Assembly (NCBI GenBank): GCA_049999725.1
Contig: JBNGIS010030619.1
Location: 1 to 27,462, forward strand
DNA length: 27,462 nucleotides
Direction: 5' to 3'
DNA from: Haplomitrium mnioides
Taxonomy: Eukaryota; Marchantiophyta; Haplomitriopsida; Calobryales
Part shown: piece by piece, positions 10,118-20,843 of the stretch
Numbering within the stretch: the stretch's first letter is position 1
How the letters are laid out: each line of letters begins with the position of its first letter
Made by a program: the position numbers and the translations under genes
Notes under the pieces: generated by a model
Told to the model about the DNA's origin: nothing
Seen by the model: only the letters and a program-made list of their open reading frames with translations
The model's database searches: none

Positions 10118-11038
10118 TCAAAACCAATGTATATGCCTTTTTAGTGTTGTGGTCTCATTTTTTTTTTGATGTGGTCTTAAAATTGAAACGAGGACCAAGC
10201 AGCCAAATGTGTGTAGATGCGATAAATCTGCTAGAATTCTTGTTGTAAGTTGGTGCGGGGAATTCTTGTTGAATGCAGATGGTCTATAATGCAATAGAGT
10301 TGATGCATGCATGACTGCATGTCCCCAAGCAGAGGTGAGGAGATTTGAATTCAGAAGTAATGGTCTGGTTATGAGTTGGATTCTCTTAATAGCTGATTCT
10401 GCAATGCCGTTTTGGAAATGTACATGTGGTACTGAGTATTGTATGTCTATATCGGCAGATGTGGAAAAGCCATCAAAGGTCTGTGAAGAGAGTTCTCCAG
10501 CGTTGTCCACTCTGAGGTTTCTTATTGGGTAATCAAGGAATTGTGCAGAGAGTTTCAAAATTTGGGACAACAATTTCGAGAATACCATGTTTTTGGTTGT
10601 GAGAAGAGATACTTCTGACCATTTGGATGATGCATCGATGGTGATGAGAAAGTATCTGAATGGTCCCGAGGGTGGGTGGATAGGTCCACAAACATCAGCA
10701 TGGATCCGCTCAAGGAATCGAGGGATCGAGATTGTTGTCTTGTCATAAGAAGGTGCAATTTTTAATTTGCCTTGGGCGCATGCCAAGCATGGAGTTTGCA
10801 GTGGCTGTGGGTGCACATTTTCTGGTATGCCTTTGTTGTCCTTCTTAACACTGTAGAACATATCATGACCTAGATGTCCAACGCAGTTATGCCATGTAAT
10901 GGCTTTAGATACTGTTTTGATAGAGGCATGATATGAGAATATTTTTGTGGTGTATAATCCTAGTGGTGACAGAGGGAAATATTCTCGTATATCAAGGCCT
11001 ATTACGGTTTGAGTCAGGATGTGTAGGACTTCTTTGTC
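10118..11038 (-). pseudogene. Copia integrase segment
   Basis: The pre-integrase zinc-binding region reads WHNCVGHLGHDMF, with the second metal pair as CLACAQGK, giving an HHCC finger. The catalytic triad is visible: Asp in IHADVCGP (10694-10696), Asp in RVDNAGEL (10505-10507) and Glu in NGIAES (10397-10399). The last two are separated by 35 residues, the D,D(35)E signature. The enzyme joins element cDNA to target DNA. All catalytic residues are kept. The end of the domain (KGIYIGFESP) is in another frame between the homopolymer runs at 10158-10167 and 10109-10115. Confidence 0.92.
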
Positions 11039-11401
11039 CTAAAGTAATCTTGTTTGAATGTGAAAGCCGTTTTGTCTGATATCTCGGAAACTGATGAGAT
11101 TTCTGGTTGCTGCAGGTGCATAAATTGCTGAGTTGATATTCAATCTTATTCCATTTGGAAAAATGTGGGTCGCTAGACCATGTCCTTCTTCAATTTGATT
11201 GTGGCCTGTAATAGTAGTCATTGGCTTGGAAGAAGGGGTGATAGATGAGAAATATTTGCGGCCTTGCAAAATAGTATGCAAGGATCCACTGTCTACAATG
11301 CATGCTATCTCATATCTATGTTTCTTGTCAGACAATGCTGATTGAGTCATGTGACTTTCAGGATTTACATTGTATTGTGGATACTCATCATTATTTGTCA
11401 T
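11039..11401 (-). pseudogene. Copia aspartic protease segment
   Basis: The aspartic protease motif reads CIVDSGSLHTIL, with the catalytic Asp codon at 11291-11293. Copia proteases usually have DSGA or DSGT; this family's variants continue H-TIL as here. KYFSSI and GHGLATHIFPNGI fit the body of the domain. The protease would cut the polyprotein. It lies between the zinc knuckle and the integrase, with TAG stops on both sides (11450, 11039). Confidence 0.85.
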
Positions 11402-11456
11402 TTCTAGTAACTTGCCCTGTACCTCATGAGTGTGAGGTTTGGTGCTTTGCTAGTAT

Positions 11457-12397
11457 ATGCGCGTTAGGTATGCTGACACTCTGCATGTTTGTTGGGTGTG
11501 GCCACGTGTGCCACATTTATTGCATGTAGTTTGTTGTTGGCGCGGGCCGGATGTATTTCGTCGGCCTCTGTATGATTGCTTGCCACCTCTGTTGTGCCAT
11601 GTGTGTTGGGGCACATACTCTAGTGTCATCGTAAAGCGACAATTGGGATTTCTATCTTAGTGGTTTGCATGGGGAGGTCGATTGCTGATAGGCCGGCTTG
11701 CGCTCCCCCTGAATCTGAGGTTACTTCTTCCTCTGCCTTTGTAGAATTGTTTGTTCCTAGAACGAGGGTAAAGGCTGGAGCCTACAAAATGTGATTTGGG
11801 GTGCAGATGAGGTGTTGTTGACCTTGGAGGTCACTTCTTTGCATATTCTACGAGTAGTAGTTGGTGCTTTTCAGCAAGTAGCATGTATGTTATGAGTTTG
11901 GAAAATTGAGTGAATCGCATGTTGCGATATTGAGATGCCAAGATGAGATTGCTCATATGGAATGTAGATAGAGTTTTCTCTATCTGTTCCTTGTCGGTCA
12001 CTGGGTGGCCGCAGATTGCTAGTTGCGAGACTATGCGAAATAATTTGTTGTTGTAATTTGTAATGGATGTGTGGTCTTGAACCCGTAGGTTGATCCAATC
12101 GTGTCTCGCTGTTGGGAGCGATATCATTGTCAAGTGGTCAAATCTGAGTTTGAGCTCTTTCCATAGTAGATGGGGGCTCTGAAAATTAAGGTATTGAAGC
12201 TTGAGTGGTTCGACCATATGATGTCTGAGTAGGATTAGTGTCCTCGCTGCGTCACATGGGGTGACATTGTCATCTGAGTTGATGACGTTGCAGATAGCTT
12301 TGGATGTCAAGTATGTTGTGATGTCAAGTGACCATGAACTATAATTGGAGCCATCCAGTTTCAGGGCTTGAAATTTCAGGGATTCAACAGATGTCAT
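11457..12397 (-). pseudogene. gag: Copia gag segment with zinc knuckle
   Basis: The N-terminal part contains LKLDGSNYSSWSLDITTYL, then WKELKLRFDHLT and WINLRVQDHTSITNYNNKLF, the pattern of the plant copia gag (UBN2-like) domain that forms the virus-like particle. An Arg-rich stretch (YRGRRNTSGPRQQQ) precedes a CCHC zinc knuckle, CNKCGTRGHTQQTC, at 11483-11524, which matches C-X2-C-X4-H-X4-C and would bind RNA. TGA 11831-11833 and TAA 11657-11659 break the segment. A TAG at 11450-11452 separates it from protease in the same frame. Confidence 0.9.
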
Positions 12398-13772
12398 TTT
12401 TGGTCTGTATTCTGTTGTGCGGGGAGTATCTGTGAAGTAGGTAGATAAACCAGAAGTTATGGCAAGTGCAGCTGTTGGGTCAGAGCTACAATGTTCTGTA
12501 TTGTGTACAGATGTGTGATGGACCAAAGTCTGGTCGATCACCAACCTTGGTACCTGTTTATGTTTTCTGCCTTAAGCGGAAAAATCAAATAATTGAAATG
12601 AAATAGGAAATAACTGAACTAGTTGTGAGACGGTCGGTAGAATCACTGATAGCTGAAATGAAAGAATGAAATGTTGCTAATGAATGAAAAAACTACCCTG
12701 AAAATAATCGTCTATGTCTTTTGATGTGGCAATATCGTATCCCCCAGATCTGCCCTGTTGGTCTGCCTTGAGTTAAACTAGATCTAGCCTCCTATTGTCA
12801 TAGTGCCTTTCTTCAAATCTGGTATTGTAAAAAGAATAGAGTCGTCGTAGGTTGTGTAGAGAAAGGTTGATCTCAAGAGGTGGTAGGGTCAGTGCTCAGG
12901 TTAGTATGATTCTCTTGTAACAGGATGTGATCCAAAATCAACAATAGTATCCCTCGTGGGGAATGAGATCATTCAGTAGCAAAAGGAAATAACCATAATA
13001 TAATCGATGGGATAGGTTTAGAAAGTTGAAACAGGAAGTGATGAAGAACAAAATGAAAGAGCTGGAAGTGGCTTGATGTAGTGTCGCTCTTTCGTTGAGT
13101 GTTGATGTAGTCTCTGTGTAGTCACTTGGGTTTTATGATGCTGCATGAAGAGGTGGGTCGAACTTGTGCAACTTGTGTCTCACTATTCCCTTGCTTGAAT
13201 GTGCTCACCTTGGTGGTAGCGAAAGGCCTTGTTCAAAAACAAAGCAAGCTAATACCAAAATGTGAGGTTAGTTCTATGAAGGTAAGATAAATGAGGTCCA
13301 GGAATCTCTGATGTCACGAAGAAATGGTGAAGAGATGCATTCCTGAGTTGGACACATAGAGGTTAGCAATGCAAGTTAGCTTTGAGCATGCTCAAGGTCG
13401 GCGGATCATCAAAACGTGAGCCAAGTTGCTCATGTATCATCAAGCAGATGAAGAACAACCAATAAGGAACGGAAAAAGAAGGGATGACTGATAAAACTGT
13501 GATAGAAGAAGTCTCCAGTCAAGTAGTCGCAGGGTGTCACCCAAATGAGTGGTCGATTAGAAGGAAAGAAATGTAGTTCTCTAGGTAATATTAGTACAAA
13601 TGGAGTTGCCTTCCACCAGGAGCAAGTAGTGCGTAGGGTCATGTTGGTGAAGAGTATGCTTGATGGAAGAGAAAAAAATGTCAAGCAGGAATGCAGGCAT
13701 CGGCGGGTCAACCAAAGGTGAGTAGAACAGCAATAGAGAAACACGCCTTTGAGTATGATCAAGTAGAACCAC

Positions 13773-13895
13773 GAGCAGAAGCAGAGAGCAAGGCCACGAG
13801 TAGAAGCAAAGATCAGGGCCGCGAGCAGAAGCAAAGAGCAGGGCCGTGAGTAGAAGTAAAGAGCAGGGCCACGAGCAAAAGCAAATGGCAAGCCG
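13773..13895. repeat. 25 bp minisatellite in the copia leader
   Basis: Four complete units of 25 bp and a partial fifth, with the form GAGCAGAAGCAAAGAGCAGG then GCCAC. Units start at 13773, 13798, 13823 and 13848. They differ mainly by C/T and A/G changes. Confidence 0.85.
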
Positions 13896-13920
13896 TGGGC
13901 AGCAGCAAATGGTGAGTTGC

Positions 13921-14010
13921 AAGCGGGATGAAGGAGTGAGCTACAAGCAAAACGAAGGAATGAGCCGCAAGCAAAACGAAGGAACAAGCTGCAAGCGAAA
14001 CAAAGGAGCC
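13921..14010. repeat. 24 bp minisatellite in the copia leader
   Basis: Three full units and one partial unit of 24 bp, with the form AAGCAAAACGAAGGAATGAG then CCGC. Units start at 13921, 13945, 13969 and 13993. It lies 25 bp beyond the 25 bp array and shares the AAGCAAA word with it, so the two may have a common origin. Confidence 0.85.
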
Positions 14011-14277
14011 CTAGCTCATATGGTGGTCGTGAGGAAAAAAAAATATTGGTCTTTTAGGAAAGGAAGAAAGAGATAGAGCGTTCAAGTGAGGGGAAAAACA
14101 CTACATGCCAATATTGTTAGAGCATTCCTCGTGGGGAAAAAAGATTAGACGGGATAAGAAAAAGGTTTCTCGCGCATAAGAGAGAAAAGAAAGAGTGTAC
14201 GCTGGTGTTCTCTCAGGTATTGGTGCAGGTAGAGCGCATGCGAGAAAAAAAAATAGAGTCCTTTCATGGTGATAACG

Positions 14278-14400
14278 TGTTATCGCATGAGCACCACACA
14301 CACACACACAAGAGCTTCAGAGAACGAGAGTAGAGTCAAATGAATGAGTGAATGATTGAGTACAGCTCTTGATATAGGGTTATATATGGTCCCTATAACA
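14278..14400 (-). repeat. 5' LTR of the copia element (123 bp)
   Basis: Begins TGTTATAGGG and ends CGATAACA in element orientation, so TG...CA is intact. It matches 6614-6742 over its whole length, with about nine substitutions and a shorter CA run. The target duplication TGTAT follows at 14401. Confidence 0.93.
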
Positions 14401-14405
14401 TGTAT
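14401..14405. repeat. Target site duplication of the copia element (right)
   Basis: TGTAT, identical to 6609-6613. Confidence 0.9.
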
Positions 14406-17400
14406 TGCTCTCATCACTCTCAACATAACCATTTTATTTCCCATGTACGTTTTTAGAAAATAGCATTGTAATGCTTTGATCTCTTTAGAGATTAGCATTC
14501 TATTGGTCATATAGTTCTTGAAATAACCATTGTGTTGCTCTCATCTCTTTAAAGACTACCATTCTATTGCTCATATCCTTCTTAAAATTGTCGTTGTAAA
14601 GCTCTCATCTCTTTGCAAACTACCATTCTTTTGCTCATATACTTCTTGAAATTACCATTGTTTTGATCTCATCTCTTTAAACACTACCTTTCTATTGCTC
14701 AAATGGTTGTTGAAATTGCCTCTGTAAAGCTCTTAACTCTTTAAAGACTACCATTATATTGCTCATATACTTCTTCAAATTACCAATGTATAGCTCTAAT
14801 TTATTTAAAGATTCACATTCTAATGCTCATATACTTCTTGAAATTACCATTGTATTGCTCTCATCTCTTTGAAGAGCATCATTTTATTGCTCATATTTTT
14901 CTTGACATTGCCACTGTAAGGCTCTCATCTTTTAAACGATTACCATTCTATTGCTCATATCCCTCTTGAAATTACCATTGTAATGCTTTCATCACTCTCA
15001 TGATTACCATTCTATTTCCCATATACTTCCTGAAACTTCCATTGTATTGCTCTCATCTCTTTAAAGATTACCATCTTTTTGCTCACATCCTTCTTGAAAT
15101 CACCATTGTATTGTTCTTATCTCTTCAAAGTGTACTATTCTATTGCTCATATACTTTTTGAAATTACCAATTCATTTCTCTCATCTCTTTAAAGATTACC
15201 ATTCAATTGCTCATATCCTTCTTGAAATTACTATTGTACTGCTTTCATCTCTTTAATGACCACCATTCTATTGCTCATATCCTTCTTGAAATTACCATTG
15301 TATTGCTCTCATCTCTTACAACATTACCTCTCTTTTGCTCACATTGTTCTTGAAATTACCACTGTATTGTTGTCATCTCTATAAAGACAACCATTTGGTT
15401 TGCTCATATCCTTCTTGAAATTACCATTGTATTGCTCTCATCTCTTCAAAGACTGCCATTCTATCTCTCATATGTTTTTTTAGAATTACCATTCTATTAC
15501 TCTCATTTCTTTAAAGACTACCATTCTATTGGCGAAATACTTCTTGAAGTTGCCATTGTAATGCTCTAATCATTTTAAAGATTACTATTCTATTGCTCAT
15601 AACTTTCTTGAAATTACCATTGTACTGCTCTAATTTCTTTGAAGACTACCATTCTATTGCTCACATCTCTTTTGAAACTACCATTGTATTACTACCAAAG
15701 TACCATTCTGTTTCCAATATCCTTCTTGAAATCACCATTGTATTGCTCTCATCACTCTCAAGATTACCATTCTATTTCCTACATACTTCTTGAAATTGCT
15801 ATTGTAATGCTCTCATCTCCTTAAAGGTTACCATTCTATTACTCATATCCTTCTTGGAAATACCATTGTATTGCTATCATCACTCTCAAGACTACCATTC
15901 CTTTTCTCACATACTTCTTGAAACTTTTATTGTATTGCTCTCATCTCTTTTAAGATTGCCATTCTATTCCTCACCTCCTTCTTGAAATCACCATTGTATT
16001 GTTCTCATCTTTTTTAAGTTTACTATTATATTGCTCATATCCTTTTTCAAATTACCTTGGAATATCTCTCATCTCTTTCAAAACTACCATTGCATTGCTC
16101 ATATCCTTCTTGAAGCTACCATTGCATTGGTGTCATCTCCTCAACGATTGCCCTTCTATTGCTCATATCCTTCTTGAAATCACCATTGTATTTCTTTCAT
16201 CTCTTTAAGCATTACCATTCTTTTGCTCACACCATTCCTGAAATAACCATTATGTTGATGTCATCTCTATAAAGACAACCATTCTATTGCTCACATCCTT
16301 CTTGAAATTACCATCGTATTGCTCTCATCTCTTTAAAGATTACCATTCTATTGCTCATATCCTTACCAAAATTACCACTATAATGCTCTCATCACTCTCA
16401 AGACATCCATTTTATTTCCTAGATACTTCTTGAAACTTCCATTATAATGCTCTCATCTCTTTAAAGACAACAATTCTATTTCTCAAATCCTTCTTGAAAT
16501 CACCATTCCATTTCTCTCATCTCTTTAGAGATAACCATTCTATTCCTCAAATCCTTCTTGAAATAACCATTGTAGTGCTCTCATCTCTTTAAAAATTGCC
16601 ATTCTATTGCTCATATTGTTCTTGAAAGTACCATTGTATTGCTCTCATCTCTTTAAAGATGACAATTCTATTGCTCATATCTTTCTTGAAAAGACTTTTC
16701 TATTGCTCTCATCACTCTCAAGATTATCATTCTATTGCCTATATCCTTCTTGAAATTGCTATTTTAATGTTGTGATCTCTCTAAAGATAACCATTCTGTT
16801 GCCCGTATCCTTCTTCAAATTGCCATTGTGTTGCTCTCATCTCTTTAGAGATTACCATTCTATTGCTCAAATCCTTCTTGAAAATACCATTGTATTGCTC
16901 TCATCACTCTCAAGAGTACCATTCTATTTCGCACATGCTTCTTGAAATTGCCATTGTGTTGCTCTCATCTCTTTAAAGATTACCATTCTATTCCTCATTC
17001 CATTCTTGGAATTACCATTGTATTGCTCTCATCACTCTCAAGATTACCATTCTTTTTCCCACACACTTCTTGAAACTTCCTTTGTATTGCTCTCATCTCT
17101 TTTAAGATTACCATTCTATTGCTCACATCCTTCTTGAAATCACCATTGTATTGTACTCATCTCTTTAAAGTTTACCACTTTATTGCTGATGCTCTTTTTG
17201 AAATTACCATTGTAAATCTCTCATGTGTTTCAAAATTACCATTCTATTGCTCATGTCCTTCTTGAAATTACCATTTAATTGCTCTCATCTCTTTAACGAT
17301 TATCATTCTATTGCTCAATTCCTTCTTGAAATTACCATTGTATTGCTCTCATCTCCTCAACGATTACCATTCTATTGCTCATATCCTTTTTGACACTACC

Positions 17401-17590
17401 ATTTTATTTCTCTCATATCTTTAAACATTGCCATCCTTTCCCTCACATTGTTCTTGAAATAATCATTGTATTGCTCTCATCTTCTTAAAGAATACAATTC
17501 TATTGCTCATATCCTTCTTGAAATTACTATTGTATTGCTCTTATTTCCTTAGAGACTACCATTATATTGGCCACATACTTCTTGAAATAG

Positions 17591-17595
17591 TCATC
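17591..17595. repeat. Decayed target site duplication left of the solo LTR
   Basis: TCATC here and CCACC at 20839-20843 both stand at the CCATT position of the satellite unit. They differ from each other by two transitions. The unfilled paralogous site at 23671-23675 reads CCATT. Confidence 0.6.
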
Positions 17596-19290
17596 TGTTG
17601 CTCTCCTGTTTGAGGCCTTAACCTTTTCAAATGCTACTTTGAAGGCAAAGGAGGACAGATTCAAGGCTTTCAGGTTCTTTTCTAATATGGCCCATTGTCA
17701 GCTACCACTTTGAGGCTTTAAGGATTCTCTCTTTCCTTACAGGCCTTCTGCTCACCACTCACTCTCTTCTGAGTTACACTCAAATCATTTATTCATGACT
17801 CAGGTCCACATTTACCACACCCAGCTTTCCTTGTGTAATTCTTTCCATGTATTCTAGGGGTCCAAATCTGAGACCCTGCCACCTTATGTATGCTGTGGGG
17901 CAGAAAGGTGTTGTGACCTGCACCAATAGACAAATGACAGAGGTCTGGACTCCCCCTCCCAGGGTTGTCACAGAACTGATACAACTAGTTCTTAACTTAT
18001 CCTAAGATGAACTACTTTCTAAGTTATACAATAGGATCCGAAACAGAGAGCATTCACCCCCATGACCACTTGGCTGTGTCAAGGGACTTGACTCCCCCTC
18101 TAGAGCTGTCCCAAGGTTTGCTCAACTGCCCTGATGTCTTCTAATCTAATATGCCTCTTGAACACAAATGCAGAATGCAAATCTATCTACACACCTATGC
18201 ACAAACACACTTACACTATGTATTGCAAATAGAAACAGAGTCCTTGAAGGCCCTCTCGACAGATCCTACCAACTGAGACTTCCCTTCTGAATCACTGGCT
18301 GCCTTCCAGCCTTCAAACCAACATCCACCCACACACCCCTCTCCAGATAGTTTTTCAACTTCCCTCGCGAAAAGCATTGACTTTACTTCCTTAAGCTAGG
18401 AAGAGGATTTCTTTGACTTCCACCTCTGGAAGACAGTTTTCTCAACTGCAGGTAGCCCACTCCACCCCGAGCCTTGATGAGTCTTACTCCGTAGTACCTG
18501 GGCACTAACGTTGCCCGCCCTTCCTCTCAGCTCCACTTGAAGAATTACACCAGAGTGTACTCCGAACACTCTAGGTTGATGCTCTTAAACAAGGAATGCA
18601 GAGACGACCCCAAGCTTCTCACTTTGCAGCCTCTCCTTTATTCTCAACCAGCCAGAATCGCTTCTAGCTCACGTATCGGTCCACCTCCGCTTTTGGTCCA
18701 CTCACGGAGATGAGTTCACTTAGATCACGTGAGCCTCTAGAGCTCCTCGCCCAACGATTCTCGACACCCCTCCAATCCACCTCCACCCCCGCTTGCCTCC
18801 AGCACTAGTTCATTCGCTTCACGTAGCTTCTCACTGGATTCTTCCTCTTGCCTTAGCTTGTTGCGATTTCCTTGTCTTGAGGTTGCTGTCTCGTCCTTAG
18901 ATCGCTTGTGCATCAACTTGAACAAATTCGGAGGCCCCCAGTTTATACCCTTCGAGTGCGCGATGATCCCTCGAGCCCTTCCCGTTGAAAGGTCGTTAAT
19001 CCCATTGGGCTCGGAATGGGAGGTTGCGACGCGTGTCCCGTGACGTTGTTATTCCCATTACAATGGAAAGGGAGAGCGCGTTGCGTGTCCTATCAGTTGG
19101 TTGAGAAGCGCGAATTACAATGGTAGCTCTATAGGGAGTCCAAGGAATCTTGCGAGTTGAGATTCTGCAGATTCCTGCGGAACCAAGTTCAAAGGGTTCC
19201 TCATAACAGAGTTCCAAAGTGCCCCGCGGACCCTACTCCACAAAATCTTTGTAGATTTGCCTGAATATTCCAAAGGACTCCTCCGAGCGC

Positions 19291-19540
19291 AATGTCATCC
19301 GAGGCCCCGCCATCTAACTCCGCCCCGCAAAAAGGTAGACGAACCGCCGCGCTGACTCCTTTCGTTGAAGTTGACCTGCTCGTGGCCCGAGGCCTGACAG
19401 GCTCCCACCTGATGTCGCATGTCACTTGACTTACCCAAAGCTTCCGAGGTTGCTACGTCATCCGAAGAGCGCCATCCGACACCGCCCCACAAAGGGGTAG
19501 GCGAATTGCCACGTTGACCTCCTTCCGAAGTTGACCCGCG
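19291..19540. repeat. 163 bp spaced direct repeat inside LTR copy 2
   Basis: Two ~90 bp modules start at 19291 and 19454. Each has a GTCATCCGA start, a CCGCCCC-CAAA-GGTAG core and a GTTGACC end. The same pair with the same 163 bp offset occurs in copy 3 (25888 and 26051), so the duplication predates the spread of these LTRs. Confidence 0.8.
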
Positions 19541-19699
19541 GAACTCCTCCAAGCTTCTTAGAGCGCTACGTCATCCGTAAAACCTTCCCTCGCCAAGTAA
19601 GAACTACAGGGAGCTCTTGTTTGAACCGGCCCTAGCATCCTCCGTCAAACTTTCAGTGTCATGACCGTACCCTGTCAAACTTTCTCACTTGTCATCGCC

Positions 19700-20043
19700 G
19701 GATCGGTGATAGATCCTCTTTTCGGCACGGCTTGCTCTTCCTTCGATTGGATCTGCGCTAGATTGCCTATTTGTCACCCCTCCGTTTTCCTCCGGTCAAA
19801 TCGTCGATAGGTCACCCTTTCAACACTATTTGATCTTCGTTTGGTTGGAATTGTGATGTGTCACTCTTTCGGCTTCCTCGATTCTCCTCTGGTCGGATCG
19901 TGGATAGGTTGTCATTTTGCCTTTACTTGCTCTTTGTCTGACCGGACCTGTGATTCATTCCCCTTTTGGCTCTTTTCTGGTTCTCCTTCGGTCGGATCTG
20001 TGCTAGATTTCCTTTTCGGGTGATCCCTCTTTTCTCCCCAGTT
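19700..20043. repeat. ~49 bp minisatellite inside LTR copy 2 (7 units)
   Basis: Degenerate units of 48-50 bp start at 19700, 19749, 19798, 19847, 19895, 19944 and 19994, each beginning like GGATCGTGGATAGGTCAC and ending in a CT-rich run. Copy 3 has about ten units of the same family. Confidence 0.8.
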
Positions 20044-20157
20044 GGGCCTCTCAACGGATCCCTATTAATCAGACCCCCCACGTTGGAAGACGGATCGGAA
20101 CCCACTTAACAAGAATTCCCCACTTAGAGAGGCGCAATCTTGTTAAGGCCTTCTGGC

Positions 20158-20305
20158 GCCGCCACTTCCCGTGAAGATCCTTGGCCTTCCTAAAGCCGCC
20201 ACGTCATCCGTGGAATCCCCTGAAGCGCTCTGGAGACGCCACGTTTCCGTAGAATCCTTCGGAGCCCTCAGACGGCTCCATGTTTCCGTGAAGATTTGCG
20301 GATTC
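20158..20305. repeat. ~41 bp repeats with CCACGT motif in LTR copy 2
   Basis: Four degenerate modules share the pattern GCCACGTTTCCGTGGAATCC, followed by ~20 variable bases. The equivalent set in copy 3 is at 27008-27160. One module has CCACGTCATCCG. Confidence 0.65.
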
Positions 20306-20838
20306 GAAGAGAAGGGTTGGAATCTTGTAAAGCGTGCTCACGCTTACGAGATCGAAGTGTCCTCCGCTCCCTGGCCTAGCTTGCCCTTGCGATGATCCAG
20401 ACTCCTCCTTCCTTCTTTGATCCTTGCTCCTGATGTGCGGTAGCTGCAGGCAATGTCCACGGTCTCTCTCTAGCTTGAGTGCCTTCAAGTTTTTGTGTTG
20501 TAGATCCGCTCTTCCTCCTCCGATCGCTTTGCCTTGGGTGGGCGTTCCCTTCTTCCCCGCTCGGCTTTGATCCCCACATCCCCATGAGACCCACAGGTTT
20601 TCGCTTGCCCAATTTGGATTTTGAGTGGTACCCCTCCCCTAGCTGCGATCACTGCCCCCTTCTCTTCTTCCGCCATGATCCCGTCCTCCTGCAAGGATTC
20701 ATGCGCCTTGTTCTTACTTACAGATTGAAGGATCTCTGTTGCTCTTGATGCACCCTTGCACTTACCAGAGCGGAATTGTGTCGATGCTGCTTCTGTAAGG
20801 CAAAATTATGTATTTGCATCCCGATTCACTAGCTGACA

Positions 20839-20843
20839 CCACC
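20839..20843. repeat. Decayed target site duplication right of the solo LTR
   Basis: CCACC, partner of TCATC at 17591-17595; see that entry. Confidence 0.6.

Larger units (their letters stand above)
7259..12397 (-). pseudogene. gag-pol: Copia gag-pol polyprotein (degenerate)
   Basis: The start is the ATG at 12397 (MTSVESLKFQALKLDGSNY), the usual beginning of this gag type; upstream in-frame residues do not look conserved. The end is TAA 7259-7261, giving ~1,713 codons including an extra repeat insert in reverse transcriptase. All major domains lie in the same frame. The one local exception is a pair of compensating shifts, near a ten-base A run (10158-10167) and a seven-base C run (10109-10115). 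In-frame stops: TGA 11831, TAA 11657, TAG 11450, TAG 11039, TGA 10118, TGA 10100, TAG 9890, TAG 9797, TGA 9479, TGA 9074, TAG 8792, TAG 8732, TAG 8393, TAG 7484 (leftmost base given). Some clearly replace Gln, as in YGLK-stop-SGR. Confidence 0.93.
12398..14277 (-). other. Copia 5' leader (untranslated)
   Basis: About 1.9 kb lies between the 5' LTR and the gag start. It has no recognisable domain. A minus-strand frame of 185 codons (13987-13430), rich in Leu, Phe, Ala and Cys, reflects two minisatellites and is open in a second frame as well, so I do not call it a gene. Directly inside the LTR, where a primer-binding site belongs, the element reads CGTTATCACCATGAAAGG. This is not the common TGGTATCAGAGC complement of initiator tRNA-Met. 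Confidence 0.6.
6614..14400 (-). mobile_element. Ty1/copia LTR retrotransposon, nearly full length, inactivated
   Basis: The 7.79 kb element has, in its own orientation: a 5' LTR (14278-14400), a ~1.9 kb leader, a single gag-pol frame (12397-7259), a ~0.5 kb 3' untranslated stretch, a polypurine tract and a 3' LTR (6614-6742). Domain order is gag, protease, integrase, reverse transcriptase, RNase H; integrase before reverse transcriptase identifies Ty1/copia. The target duplication TGTAT is perfect. At least 14 internal stops make it non-autonomous now. The two LTRs differ at roughly nine positions plus CA-repeat length, so the insertion is not recent. Confidence 0.95.
14401..17595 (+). repeat. 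64 bp satellite array, block 1b (~50 units)
   Basis: Continuation of block 1a on the other side of the copia element; it starts with the duplicated TGTAT and stays in phase. Same dimeric structure. Unit variants carrying CACTCTCAAGA are interspersed. The segment ~16390-17595 matches ~22600-23675 unit by unit, apart from a two-unit (128 bp) difference, showing a large duplication within the array. Confidence 0.95.
17596..20838 (-). mobile_element. Solo LTR of the long-LTR gypsy element (LTR copy 2, 3.24 kb)
   Basis: Element orientation begins TGTCAGCTAGTG (right end, 20838) and ends ...GAGAGCAACA (left end, 17596), giving TG...CA termini. The satellite runs up to one end and restarts in phase at the other, so an entire LTR without internal domains sits in a single unit. 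The left ~1.3 kb closely matches copy 1, which is attached to a primer-binding site and gag; that identifies the sequence as an LTR. The right ~1.9 kb matches copy 3 only. It is GC-richer than the satellite and holds three internal repeat sets. No open frame is conserved between copies. Confidence 0.8.

Noticed and set aside
13430-13987. A 185-codon minus-strand frame in the copia leader
   Set aside because: Its composition follows the 25 and 24 bp minisatellites, a second frame is open over the same stretch, and no domain is visible.
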